DNA from: Anaerolineales bacterium | GTDB taxonomy: Bacteria; Chloroflexota; Anaerolineae; Anaerolineales; Villigracilaceae | Direction of reading: 5' to 3' | Assembly: GCA_013140605.1 (NCBI GenBank) | Contig: JABFSL010000001.1 | Location: 123,707-187,706, forward strand | DNA: 64,000 bases | Part shown: positions 43,590 through 51,521 of the stretch, piece after piece | Numbering within the stretch: position 1 is the stretch's first letter | Layout: every line of letters starts with the position of its first letter | Position numbers and translations under genes: made by a program | Notes under the pieces: generated by a model | Database searches by the model: none | What the model was told of the DNA's origin: nothing | Seen by the model: the letters and a program-made list of their open reading frames with translations, nothing else

Positions 43590-44114
43590 CTACGCGATCA
43601 CCGCGCCTTCAAATTTGAGCAGCCACTCCTTGGTGGGCAGACCGTCTCCGCCGCCATAGCCGTGTAGTTTTCCATCCTTGCCGATTACGCGGTGACATGG
43701 AATCACGACCGGCATGGGATTGGTTGCATTGGCGCGGCCAACTGCGCGATAGGCGTGCGGTCGGTCAATTTGCGCGGCGACTTCAGCGTAGGTACGTATT
43801 TCCCCAAACGGAATTGCATAAACAACTTTCAAGGTTTCCTGTTGAAATGGCCGCAAAGTTGACCAATCAATAGGGAAGGTGAATTCATGGCGCTTTCCTT
43901 TTAGATATTCACCCAATTCTTTTGCATAGGGTTTTATTTTTGCCTGATTTGGCTCAACAGCACATTTGAAACGGCGTAAGTACGAATCCAGCCGGGGTTG
44001 AGAATCTGCCCATTCAACGGCGAGCAGGCCCAAGTCGGAGACAGCGAGGCGGAAATCCCCAAGGGCAGTGTGATTCAGTTCACCAAAATAAATTTTCAGG
44101 GTAGAGAAAGCCAT
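43590..44114 (-). CDS. ogt: Methylated-DNA--cysteine S-methyltransferase
   Basis: 174 residues. Suicide enzyme removing O6-alkyl groups from guanine. Active-site Cys in PVVIPCHRVIGKDGKLHGYGGG, preceded by the DNA-binding helix RPHAYRAVGRANATNP, with the family Arg finger. The N-terminal region is the divergent ribonuclease-like domain. GGAGG is 8 nt before the ATG. Convergent with the coiled-coil gene (6-nt gap). Confidence 0.94.
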   Translation of the reverse strand: MAFSTLKIYFGELNHTALGDFRLAVSDLGLLAVEWADSQPRLDSYLRRFKCAVEPNQAKIKPYAKELGEYLKGKRHEFTFPIDWSTLRPFQQETLKVVYAIPFGEIRTYAEVAAQIDRPHAYRAVGRANATNPMPVVIPCHRVIGKDGKLHGYGGGDGLPTKEWLLKFEGAVIA

Positions 44115-44272
44115 TTCGTGATCCTCCGCAAGAGAAAAATTATAAAAAAAATTTGCATTCCTGTTAATTGTCTAACAATCGTAGGGCAATCGTAGGTATT
44201 GCGTCAAGTACTATTTGGACAACCATGATAAATTTACTTTTGTAAGGTGATTTCTCTTCTCCTCCTTTCAAA

Positions 44273-44301
44273 GAGAACCGCGGTCGGCGTCCGCGGTTCT
44301 C
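44273..44301. repeat. Perfect 11-bp hairpin upstream of tyrA-like gene
   Basis: GAGAACCGCGG, loop TCGGCGT, CCGCGGTTCTC. No T run. It lies 31 nt before a TATAAT at 44332-44337. Confidence 0.6.
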
Positions 44302-44365
44302 GTCGTTTAAGTCGGGGACGTTGATTGGCAGTATAATCGCGACATCAAACTCTTGCGAGGGTAAC

Positions 44366-45343
44366 ATGACTGTACAAATTACAATTATTGGTCTTGGTCA
44401 AGTGGGAGCTTCAATTGGATTGGCGCTCGCGGCGCATAAAGACAGCGTTGTGTGCGTGGGACACGACAAGGATTTTTCGATCGAGCGCGCCGCGCAGCAA
44501 AAAGGTGCCGTGGATAAAACTGAACACAACCTGCCCAAAGCTGTGCAGGATGCGCGGTTGGTACTGCTGGCTTTACCGGTGCATCAAGTGCGTGAGACTT
44601 TGCAGTTCATTGCCCCCGATCTCATGCCAGGCACGGTGATCGTGGATACCTCTCCAATCAAATCTGGAGTGGCAAATTGGGCGCGGGAAATTCTTCCTGA
44701 AGGTTGTTACTACGTGGGAATTGTCCCGACTATTGCCGCTGAATTTTTACAGGAAGCAGGCACGGGGCTGGACTCAGCCAAAGCTGATCTTTTCAAAAAT
44801 AGCATTTTCCTCGTTGACGCACCCGCCGGCACACCGGGCGATGCGATACAGTTGGTTGCAAACCTCGTGAGTTTTCTCGGTGCAACCATCATGATCGCCG
44901 ATATTGTCGAGTCAGATGGATTGATGTCTTCCGCATATCTCCTGCCGCAATTGGTCTCCGCCGCCTTGTTGAATGCGACCACAAGTCAGCCCGGCTGGAA
45001 GGAAGCCCGCAAAGTTGCCGAGCGCGCCTACCATAACACCACATCCATTCAGGATGATTTTGCGACGTTGCACATGCTGTCGTTGCATAATCGCGAAAAT
45101 GCCACGCGGGTTCTGAACACGATGATCAGTTCACTCGTTGATTTGCGCGACGCGGTCGAAGAGGGAAATGAACAGGCTTTAAAAGATTATTTAAAAGCTG
45201 CTCATCGTGAGCGTGAAGAATGGTTGAATGACCGTTTTTCCGCCACCTGGGCGGACAAGAAAGCTCCGCCGCTGGAAAAAATTCCGCTCAAAGAGAGATT
45301 GTTAGGGACGATGTTTGGCAAGTCACCAAAAGACAAGAAATGA
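44366..45343 (+). CDS. tyrA: Prephenate/arogenate dehydrogenase family protein
   Basis: 325 residues. NAD(P)-dependent oxidative decarboxylation of prephenate or arogenate towards tyrosine. Rossmann motif ITIIGLGQVGASIGLALAA, LLALPVHQV, DTSPIKSGV and the helical dimerisation half SDGLMSSAYLLPQLVSAALL. The catalytic His region is less canonical (YYVGIVPTIAAEF where many have HPMAG), so a related dehydrogenase is possible. GCGAGGG precedes the ATG; TATAAT 29 nt upstream. ATGA overlap with the next gene. Confidence 0.82.
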   Translation: MTVQITIIGLGQVGASIGLALAAHKDSVVCVGHDKDFSIERAAQQKGAVDKTEHNLPKAVQDARLVLLALPVHQVRETLQFIAPDLMPGTVIVDTSPIKSGVANWAREILPEGCYYVGIVPTIAAEFLQEAGTGLDSAKADLFKNSIFLVDAPAGTPGDAIQLVANLVSFLGATIMIADIVESDGLMSSAYLLPQLVSAALLNATTSQPGWKEARKVAERAYHNTTSIQDDFATLHMLSLHNRENATRVLNTMISSLVDLRDAVEEGNEQALKDYLKAAHREREEWLNDRFSATWADKKAPPLEKIPLKERLLGTMFGKSPKDKK

Positions 45344-45594
45344 CCTGTTATTGTTACATCGTTGAATGTTCAGACGGAACGTACTACACCGGCTGGACAA
45401 CCGACCCGCACAGACGACTCTCCCAGCACAATAAAGGGACTGGCGCAAAATACACCAGCACGCGCCGTCCTGTGAAATTGGTTTATCTGGAGCCCCAGTC
45501 AAACCGCACCGATGCAATGAAGCGCGAACTTGCGATCAAAAAAATGAAGCGGGTTCAAAAAAGTAAATTGGTTGAAAAGTATGAAGCCAAGTAA
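45340..45594 (+). CDS. GIY-YIG nuclease-domain protein (UPF0213 type)
   Basis: 84 residues: CYCYIVECSDGTYYTGWTTDPHRRLSQHNKG shows the GIY-YIG pair (here CYIV...YYTGWT), catalytic Arg and the HN motif, then GAKYTSTRRPVKLVY. A single small nuclease-like domain, cytosolic, role unknown; some relatives act in DNA repair. Coupled to the preceding gene by ATGA and followed by a terminator. Confidence 0.9.
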   Translation: MTCYCYIVECSDGTYYTGWTTDPHRRLSQHNKGTGAKYTSTRRPVKLVYLEPQSNRTDAMKRELAIKKMKRVQKSKLVEKYEAK

Positions 45595-45603
45595 ACAGGT
45601 ACA

Positions 45604-45640
45604 CAAGGCCCCGAGATATTTTCTCAGGGCCTTATTTTTT
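45604..45640. terminator. Bidirectional intrinsic terminator
   Basis: AAGGCCCCGAGA, TATT, TTCTCAGGGCCTT then ATTTTTT. Between the GIY-YIG gene and the convergent phosphoribosyltransferase gene; flanked by TTTACTTG/GTTTACCTG-like repeats. Confidence 0.88.
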
Positions 45641-45669
45641 ACCTATTTACTTGTTTCCGTGTTTACCTG

Positions 45670-46221
45670 CTATTCCGTAAACAACGGCAAATGTCCCAAC
45701 GATATGATGTGCATCCATTGAGCGCGGTCGCCTTCAGTGAGGATGGCGGCTTCTGCAACCACATTTGCATTCGCCTTATCCAGGATCATTCGCATGCCTT
45801 GCAAGGTGGATCCCGTGCTGATCACATCATCCAAAATCACAACTTTTTTACCCGCTATAAGATTTAAGTCTTTCTCATCCAATATCAACACCTGCGGCTG
45901 ACCTGTTGTAATGGATAATGTTTCCGCCTTGAGCGCGTCGCCCATATATGGTTTGTATGATTTACGCAGAACTATATACGGTTTTTTTGTCTCGACCGAA
46001 AGCGCATACGCCAGCGGAATGGATTTCGCTTCCGCGGTTACAAGGATGTCATATTCAACTTCTTCAAGCTTTTTCGCCAGTCCATGCGCGCAGGCCTGCA
46101 CCAACTCGGTATCGCCAAGAATGTTCAAGATCGCAATCCGCAAACCGGGTTTGATCTCGAACAAACGCAGTTCCCGTTTTACACCAGCGATCTCAATCGA
46201 GTAAGTTTCATGTTCGGACAT
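45670..46221 (-). CDS. Phosphoribosyltransferase, adenine/xanthine type
   Basis: 183 residues. Type I PRTase fold with PRPP loop VVILDDVISTGSTLQGM and an upstream YDILVTAEAKSIPLAYALS that occupies the place of the Apt 'GIEARGF' loop, followed by KPYIVLRKSYKPYMGDAL. It resembles Apt/Xpt-like purine salvage enzymes; base specificity is uncertain. GGAGG is 6 nt before ATG 46221. Divergent from the split nuclease locus. Confidence 0.8.
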   Translation of the reverse strand: MSEHETYSIEIAGVKRELRLFEIKPGLRIAILNILGDTELVQACAHGLAKKLEEVEYDILVTAEAKSIPLAYALSVETKKPYIVLRKSYKPYMGDALKAETLSITTGQPQVLILDEKDLNLIAGKKVVILDDVISTGSTLQGMRMILDKANANVVAEAAILTEGDRAQWMHIISLGHLPLFTE

Positions 46222-46317
46222 GTTTGTCCTCCGTAAGGAAAAATATTTTTTGCGCGTGTAGTTTATCATAAGTGAAGGCGGCGATCACTTTTCGGACAGC
46301 TGTCCATAGAAAATTTG

Positions 46318-46326
46318 TGCTATACT
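46318..46326 (+). promoter_or_regulatory. Extended -10 box, leaderless start of nuclease N-half
   Basis: TGCTATACT ends 6 nt before ATG 46333 with no ribosome site. Confidence 0.5.
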
Positions 46327-46332
46327 CTGCCC

Positions 46333-46566
46333 ATGCCAATTATCCGCGCTTCTGAAATTGGAAGTTATCTGTATTGCCGCCGCGCCTGGCGCTATCACAA
46401 AGCTGGAGTCAAATCGGAAAATCAGGCTGAAATGGCCGCAGGGACCGAATTACATCGCCAGCACGGACGGAAGACCCTCTCCGCGCTTCTCCTTCGGACC
46501 ATTGGCATGGTACTGCTTCTTGCGGCAATTCTTCTGCTGGTGGCATTTTGTACCGCGCAATTATAG
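46333..46566 (+). CDS. Cas4/RecB-like nuclease, N-terminal half with membrane anchor
   Basis: 77 residues. MPIIRASEIGSYLYCRRAW is the N-terminal motif of Cas4/RecB-type PD-(D/E)XK nucleases, with Cys15 equivalent to the first Fe-S ligand. It continues to HRQHGRKTLS and ends in a TM (LRTIGMVLLLAAILLLVAFCTAQL in order). The nuclease active site is missing and is found in the gene at 47219. Leaderless start inferred. Either a real two-subunit design or an old gene break; the open frame has no internal defect. Confidence 0.7.
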   Translation: MPIIRASEIGSYLYCRRAWRYHKAGVKSENQAEMAAGTELHRQHGRKTLSALLLRTIGMVLLLAAILLLVAFCTAQL

Positions 46567-46573
46567 GAAATCA

Positions 46574-47206
46574 ATGTCAAATTTATTAAGTCGTCTCGGC
46601 TATCTGCAAACCCGTCGTGATCGAACGCCCAATCTCGATCTGGCGCGTGACCTTGTCGCGCGAAATGACATCACCGGCATTCGCGAGATCGCCGAAAACA
46701 TGTGGAACGATAACAAACATATTCACAGCGACTGCATGAACGTAATGTATGAAATTGCCATCATCGACCCAAATCTTGTTATGCCGTATGCGGCAGATTT
46801 TATAAAATTTCTAAAGGGCAAACATCAAAACATGGTGCGGGGCGCGATCACAGCACTCGCGGAAATCGCCAAGGTCAGGCCTGATTTCACATTCAAGCAT
46901 TTGGATGATATCAAAAAGATCAAAGAGACAAGCTCCGAGATCACCCTTGATAAATCCATTTCGGCGCTGGCGAACACATCCGCTGAAAATGAAGAGTACG
47001 GGAAAGTCATCTTTCCTTATTTGCTGAATCATTTGTCAACCTGCCGCTTCAAGGAAATGCCCGAACACGCCGAGAGGATATTACCCGCCGTGAACGAAGA
47101 CAATAAATATGAATTCATCAAAACTTTGGAAAAAAGAATTGAAGAACTTTCAGGCTCAGATTTCACAAGACTAAAGAAAATACTAAGAATAGCGGAAAAA
47201 CTTTAA
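46574..47206 (+). CDS. HEAT/ARM-like helical repeat protein
   Basis: 210 residues, almost wholly alpha-helical with repeated pairs such as NMVRGAITALAEIAKVRPD and TLDKSISALANTSAENEEYGKVI, characteristic of HEAT or armadillo repeats used for protein contact. No TM or catalytic motif. AGGAAA is 5-6 nt before ATG 46574, 8 nt after the upstream stop. It sits between the two halves of a Cas4-like nuclease, so it may bind or regulate them; that is inference from position. Confidence 0.7.
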   Translation: MSNLLSRLGYLQTRRDRTPNLDLARDLVARNDITGIREIAENMWNDNKHIHSDCMNVMYEIAIIDPNLVMPYAADFIKFLKGKHQNMVRGAITALAEIAKVRPDFTFKHLDDIKKIKETSSEITLDKSISALANTSAENEEYGKVIFPYLLNHLSTCRFKEMPEHAERILPAVNEDNKYEFIKTLEKRIEELSGSDFTRLKKILRIAEKL

Positions 47207-47218
47207 ACATAAACTCAG

Positions 47219-47740
47219 GTGTCTGAAGTGCTATACCTTGCCCTTGCTTTATTAATCTTTGCCCTTTTCTTCTTTCGCAAATCCTCGACCCAGCGAAAGG
47301 AAGCTGGTTTGCCCGGCGGACGGATCATCTATACCGACACGCATGGATGGGGAAAAGTGGAAAAACCGCTTTATTACTCCGCGTTGGAATTGACAGGCAA
47401 GCCTGATTATCTCGTGCAGAAAAACGGAACCATTATCCCAGTGGAGGTTAAGTCGGGTCGCGCGCCGGAAGCTCCGTACGACTCACATATTTATCAACTC
47501 GCATCCTATTGCCTGCTGGTGGAAAAAACTTATGGCACACGCCCGCCATATGGAATTATCCATTATGAAAACCGTGACTTTGCAATAGATTACACCCACG
47601 AATTGGAAACAGCCTTGATCGACCTGCTTGTGGAAATGAAACGCGATGAACATAAGAAGGATGTTCCGCGTTCGCATGAACAAGCCGCGCGCTGTGCCCG
47701 CTGTGGATATAAAAATGTTTGCGATCAGCGTCTGGCTTAA
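47219..47740 (+). CDS. Cas4/RecB-like nuclease, C-terminal half with membrane anchor
   Basis: 173 residues from GTG 47219 (GTG 47228 is an alternative; no clear ribosome site). An N-terminal TM (~5-19) precedes a PD-(D/E)XK core: GKPDYLV (Asp63), IIPVEVKSG (Glu76, Lys78), the Cas4 QxxxY motif QLASY (93-97) and the Cys cluster CARCGYKNVC (Cys159, 162, 168; C-X2-C-X5-C). With Cys15 of the 77-residue N-half this recreates the four Fe-S ligands of Cas4. No other cas genes or CRISPR arrays are in the window, so a general DNA-repair or membrane-linked nuclease is more likely. Confidence 0.8.
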   Translation: MSEVLYLALALLIFALFFFRKSSTQRKEAGLPGGRIIYTDTHGWGKVEKPLYYSALELTGKPDYLVQKNGTIIPVEVKSGRAPEAPYDSHIYQLASYCLLVEKTYGTRPPYGIIHYENRDFAIDYTHELETALIDLLVEMKRDEHKKDVPRSHEQAARCARCGYKNVCDQRLA

Positions 47741-47771
47741 AAGCAATTCAACGTTGTGACATTACAAAAGG

Positions 47772-47777
47772 TATAAT
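47772..47777 (+). promoter_or_regulatory. -10 box of leaderless nadK
   Basis: TATAAT exactly 6 nt before ATG 47784, without a ribosome site. Confidence 0.5.
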
Positions 47778-47783
47778 TTCGTC

Positions 47784-48647
47784 ATGTCTGCCTCCTTCAT
47801 TCCCAAACGCCCTATTGTCACGGCCTATCCTAAAATGCCGGAGGCCTTTGCGGAAGCGGAAGCCATGTCTGCCTTTCTCAAGGAAAAAGGCCTGGAAGCA
47901 GATCATGGTTCTTTATATGATGAAGAACTGCGCAAGCGTGTGAAAAAAGGCGAGTACGACATGCTCATTGCTGTCGGCGGTGATGGAAGCGTATTACGCG
48001 CCGGTCACTTATGCGCCCCCAGCAGGGTGCCGATCCTCGGTGTGAATCTTGGCCGTCTGGGTTTCATGATCCAGGTCGACCGCAAGGAATGGCGCGGATA
48101 CTTTGAAAAACTATTCAACGGTGAAGCATGGATCGAGAACCGCATGATGCTGCGCGCAGAGCACATCCGTGCGGGCGAAAGCCTCGGCAGTTCGAACGCA
48201 TTGAACGAAGTTGTCGTTGCCCGTGGACAGAACCTGCGCCCCGTTCGCTTGACCGCTTCAGTGGATGGACGGCGCCTCACCAGTTACGTTGCGGATGGAT
48301 TGATCGCGGCCACAGCCACAGGCTCCACGGCATATGCGCTCGCCGCAGGCGGACCCATCCTGCCGCCGGAGTTACGAAATATTTTGATCGTCCCCATTGC
48401 ACCGCATCTCTCAGTGGACCGTGCGGTGGTTTTATCAGAAGGCTCTTCGGTCAGCATTGTTGTTAATAGTGAAAACTCCGTTCTCAGTGTGGATGGTCAA
48501 TTGCCGACACCGTTGATGGAAGATGATCAGGTAAAAGTAACCGCCGCAGATGTGACCGCGCAATTTGTCCGTTTTGGAGACCCGGGCTACTTCTACCGCA
48601 ACCTCACAGCACACATGAATGAAAATTCCTTAGGATTTCCACGATGA
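47784..48647 (+). CDS. nadK: NAD kinase
   Basis: 287 residues. Phosphorylates NAD to NADP. The GGDG motif is in LIAVGGDGSVLRAGHL, NE-type motif in NALNEVVVARG, and the C-terminal glycine-rich beta domain has DGLIAATATGSTAYALAAGGPI. Cytosolic. Starts right after a -10 box. It heads a unit with the B-box membrane protein (ATGA overlap) and recN (3-nt gap), a common nadK-recN pairing. Confidence 0.95.
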   Translation: MSASFIPKRPIVTAYPKMPEAFAEAEAMSAFLKEKGLEADHGSLYDEELRKRVKKGEYDMLIAVGGDGSVLRAGHLCAPSRVPILGVNLGRLGFMIQVDRKEWRGYFEKLFNGEAWIENRMMLRAEHIRAGESLGSSNALNEVVVARGQNLRPVRLTASVDGRRLTSYVADGLIAATATGSTAYALAAGGPILPPELRNILIVPIAPHLSVDRAVVLSEGSSVSIVVNSENSVLSVDGQLPTPLMEDDQVKVTAADVTAQFVRFGDPGYFYRNLTAHMNENSLGFPR

Positions 48648-49177
48648 CAGAAACCATACCCACCACAACAGATACACTTTATTGTTATGTTCACCCAACC
48701 CGTGAAACCATGCTGCGCTGCAAACGCTGCGAAAGACCGATCTGCGCAACCTGTGCGCAACGCACGCCCACCGGCTACCTTTGCAAGGAGTGCGTGAATC
48801 AGCATAAAAAAATATTTGATACCGCGCTTTGGTATGACTACTTAATTGGCCCCGGCATCATTTTCACTCTCTCCTTGATCGCAAGCGGATTGCTCGCATT
48901 TATCGCGAACTTTATTGGTTTCTACATGATATTTGTTGCGTTTGCAATCGCGGGCGGCGCGGGTGTATTCCTCTCCAATATTGCATTAAAAGTGACAAGT
49001 AAACGCCGTTCACGCCCGCTCTTTATTGCCTGCGCAGCGGGTGTTGCGCTTGGCGCGATCCCCATCGGTTTAATTCTGCTGCTATCAGGCGGTATGCTCC
49101 CCGTCATCTCAATTGGAATTTACGCTGTCGTCGCCACATCCACCGTATACGCGCGGCTCGCAGGGATTCAGTTATAG
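48644..49177 (+). CDS. B-box zinc-finger membrane protein
   Basis: 177 residues. N-terminal B-box-like zinc finger: CYVHPTRETMLRCKRCERPICATCAQRTPTGYLCKEC (listed as Cys/His pairs C-x2-H, C-x2-C, C-x2-C, C-x2-C; residues ~14-49). Three to four TMs follow (~65-175). Such proteins are common in Chloroflexota and Actinobacteria and of unknown function, sometimes linked to rhomboid-like or DUF domains. Co-transcribed with nadK and recN. Confidence 0.8.
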   Translation: MTETIPTTTDTLYCYVHPTRETMLRCKRCERPICATCAQRTPTGYLCKECVNQHKKIFDTALWYDYLIGPGIIFTLSLIASGLLAFIANFIGFYMIFVAFAIAGGAGVFLSNIALKVTSKRRSRPLFIACAAGVALGAIPIGLILLLSGGMLPVISIGIYAVVATSTVYARLAGIQL

Positions 49178-49180
49178 CCT

Positions 49181-50914
49181 ATGCTCACCGAACTTCACAT
49201 CCAAAATTTTGCAATCATAGACAAGCTTGATCTGCGCTTTGACTCCGGCCTCATCATCCTTACCGGTGAAACGGGCGCGGGCAAATCCATTATCCTCGAT
49301 GCGGTTGTCATGCTCATCGGCGGGAAAGCCGATACGACTTTTGTGCGCACTGATTCAGACGCCGCATTTGTCGAAGCGGTGTTCCAGCTCACAGGTCCAG
49401 AAAAAGAAGCGGTGCACTTCATCCTCAACCGCGAAGAGCTAATGGATGATCCCAATTATGTAACGCTCATGCGCGAAGTCCGCAAAGAGGGGCGCAGTGT
49501 GGCGCGCATTAATGGTCGCACGGTGAATGTTGGATTGTTGAAGGAATTAGGCGCGCTGCTGGTTGATATCCACGGACAGGCGGAGCATCTCTCACTGCTC
49601 GATCCGCGCGCACACCTTGGCCTGCTTGATCGCTACGCGGAAGTTGGTCAGCCCCTTGGCGACTACCGCCAAACTTATCATGCGATATTGAATCTTCGCC
49701 GCGAGCTGACGGATCTTCGCAAGGCACAATCGGATGCAGACCGCCGCATCGAAATGCTCACTTATCAAGCCGAGGAAATTGAATCTGCCGGGTTAAAGGC
49801 GGGCGAAGAGGAGGAACTGCGCAAAGAGCGTGATCGTTTAGCCAATGCAGAATCGCTTGCAGAAAATGCACAGGAAGCCCTGGCGGTGCTGGATGAAGGT
49901 TCACCCGAAACCCCAGCCGCAACAGACTTGATTGGTCAGGCCGCGCAGGCGTTGGCGACCCTTGCAAAAATAGACGCGGGTCAGGCAGAGTTGGCGAATC
50001 AGGCCGAACTTTTGCTTGACACGATCTCGGATGTGATTCACAGTTTGCGTGACTACCTTGAAGAAATTGAATTCAATCCCAAGCGCCTCGACGATGTTGA
50101 GGAACGTTTGGATCTGATCCACTCACTTACCAGAAAATATGGCGGCGCCATTCCCGCTGTGATCGCATACGGCGCGGACGCACGCAAACAACTTGAAACC
50201 ATTACGGGCGCAGCTGACCGCATCAATGAATTGGAAATGCAGGAAGCGAAGTTATTGGAAAAACTTGCGAAACAGGGCGGCGCGCTTTCTGAAAAACGCA
50301 AATCTGCCGCGCTTGAAATGGGCAAGGGAATCGAAGCCGAACTTAATGATCTAAAAATGCAATCTGCGCGGTTTAGTGTTGATTTCCAGACCAAGCCCGA
50401 TGCGAACGGCGCGCCCATGCAGGATGGCACGCGCATCGCATTCGACCAGAACGGTTTCGACCGCGCGGAGTTTTTAATCGCGCCGAATCCCGGTGAGGGA
50501 TTGAAACCGCTTGCAAAGATCGCATCCGGCGGTGAAACCTCGCGTTTGATGCTTGGATTAAAGAATATTTTGGCAAAGGCTGATCAAGTCCCATCACTGA
50601 TCTTCGATGAAATTGATCAGGGCATCGGCGGGCGCGTGGGCATGGTGGTTGGTCACAAACTTTGGAATCTATCCCGCACACATCAAGTCTTCTGCGTGAC
50701 TCATCTTCCCCAACTTGCGGTCTTTGGCGACCAGCATTATCAGGTGCAAAAACTTGTGGATAAAGGCCGCACACTGACGCGGGTCGAAACCCTGGAAGGC
50801 GAGCCGCGCCTGCTTGAACTATCGCAAATGCTTGGAGAAGTGGGCGAAGGAACATTGCGCTCGGCGCATGAATTATTACAGATCGCAAGACAAATGATAA
50901 AAGGCAGCAAATAA
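49181..50914 (+). CDS. recN: DNA repair protein RecN
   Basis: 577 residues. SMC-like ATPase that acts at DNA double-strand breaks. Walker A LTGETGAGKSIILDAV, DIHGQAEHLSLLD region, a central coiled coil (~150-350), signature KIASGGETSRLMLGLK and Walker B PSLIFDEIDQGIGGRVG with the His switch FCVTHLPQLAV. Full length. Follows the B-box gene after 3 nt and ends at a strong terminator. No SOS box was seen before the operon. Confidence 0.96.
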   Translation: MLTELHIQNFAIIDKLDLRFDSGLIILTGETGAGKSIILDAVVMLIGGKADTTFVRTDSDAAFVEAVFQLTGPEKEAVHFILNREELMDDPNYVTLMREVRKEGRSVARINGRTVNVGLLKELGALLVDIHGQAEHLSLLDPRAHLGLLDRYAEVGQPLGDYRQTYHAILNLRRELTDLRKAQSDADRRIEMLTYQAEEIESAGLKAGEEEELRKERDRLANAESLAENAQEALAVLDEGSPETPAATDLIGQAAQALATLAKIDAGQAELANQAELLLDTISDVIHSLRDYLEEIEFNPKRLDDVEERLDLIHSLTRKYGGAIPAVIAYGADARKQLETITGAADRINELEMQEAKLLEKLAKQGGALSEKRKSAALEMGKGIEAELNDLKMQSARFSVDFQTKPDANGAPMQDGTRIAFDQNGFDRAEFLIAPNPGEGLKPLAKIASGGETSRLMLGLKNILAKADQVPSLIFDEIDQGIGGRVGMVVGHKLWNLSRTHQVFCVTHLPQLAVFGDQHYQVQKLVDKGRTLTRVETLEGEPRLLELSQMLGEVGEGTLRSAHELLQIARQMIKGSK

Positions 50915-50946
50915 AAAAACTCCCGCGAAAATCGCGGGAGTTTTTT
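50915..50946 (+). terminator. Intrinsic terminator of the nadK-recN unit
   Basis: ACTCCCGCG, loop AAAAT, CGCGGGAGT, then TTTTTG. Confidence 0.93.
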
Positions 50947-50978
50947 GAAGTTATGCTGTTACCAACCATTAAATTAAA

Positions 50979-51019
50979 TGATGAGCGCTAGGGTGAGGGG
51001 GGCACCCTAGCGCTCATCA
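50979..51019. repeat. Perfect 17-bp inverted repeat
   Basis: TGATGAGCGCTAGGGTG (50979-50995), loop AGGGGGG, exact inverse at 51003-51019. Between the recN terminator and tRNA-Arg; no T run follows. Confidence 0.75.
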
Positions 51020-51088
51020 AGGTCAATATTACTATAAGGATTAATTTCTGGCAAGTGATTTATCTTAAAAAATGATTAGTCTTTTCAG

Positions 51089-51160
51089 TGCCCCGAGTAG
51101 GAATCGGACCTACATCTAAGCCTTAGGAGTGCTTTGTTCTGTCCATTGAACTATCGGGGC
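51089..51160 (-). tRNA. tRNA-Arg(CCU), atypical
   Basis: On minus: acceptor GCCCCGA/TCGGGGC, D arm GTTCAATGGACAGAAC, anticodon loop CTCCTAA (anticodon CCT, reads AGG) and T stem GTAGG/CCTAC. Two oddities: an A-G mismatch closing the anticodon stem and T-loop TCCGATT with C where U55 (pseudouridine) is expected. No encoded CCA. Confidence 0.85.
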
Positions 51161-51521
51161 GAGCAGCAAGATTATACACAAAAGGAAGAAATATATCCAT
51201 GCGGCGACCAACAATTATGTTTAGCATTTTAACCGCACAATATTTACAAATAAATCTCTAACGGATATTCTCCGCAGATGGTGCTAAAATTTTTCCTATG
51301 AACACCACCCGACCACCCTGCTAAGTCTTAATTCAAACTGAACCACTGGTTCACAAAGCCCAACGGGCTTGTTTTGCATTTCCCCTAATTCGTAAAAAAA
51401 CAACGCCTGATGATCTCGACGGTGCCTGACCCGACCGTCTATTTTCGTTTAAGTCCAGGGCGCGTGCTCCACCTGCTCCAATCTGTCTCTATTCAACCAT
51501 TTGACAGATTGGAGGTTTCTG

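Noticed and set aside
46333-47740. Cas4-like genes as part of a CRISPR locus
   Set aside because: No repeat-spacer array and no cas1, cas2 or effector genes are present.
51089-51160. tRNA-Arg as phage or island attachment site
   Set aside because: No second copy of its 3' end and no integrase gene were found in the window.
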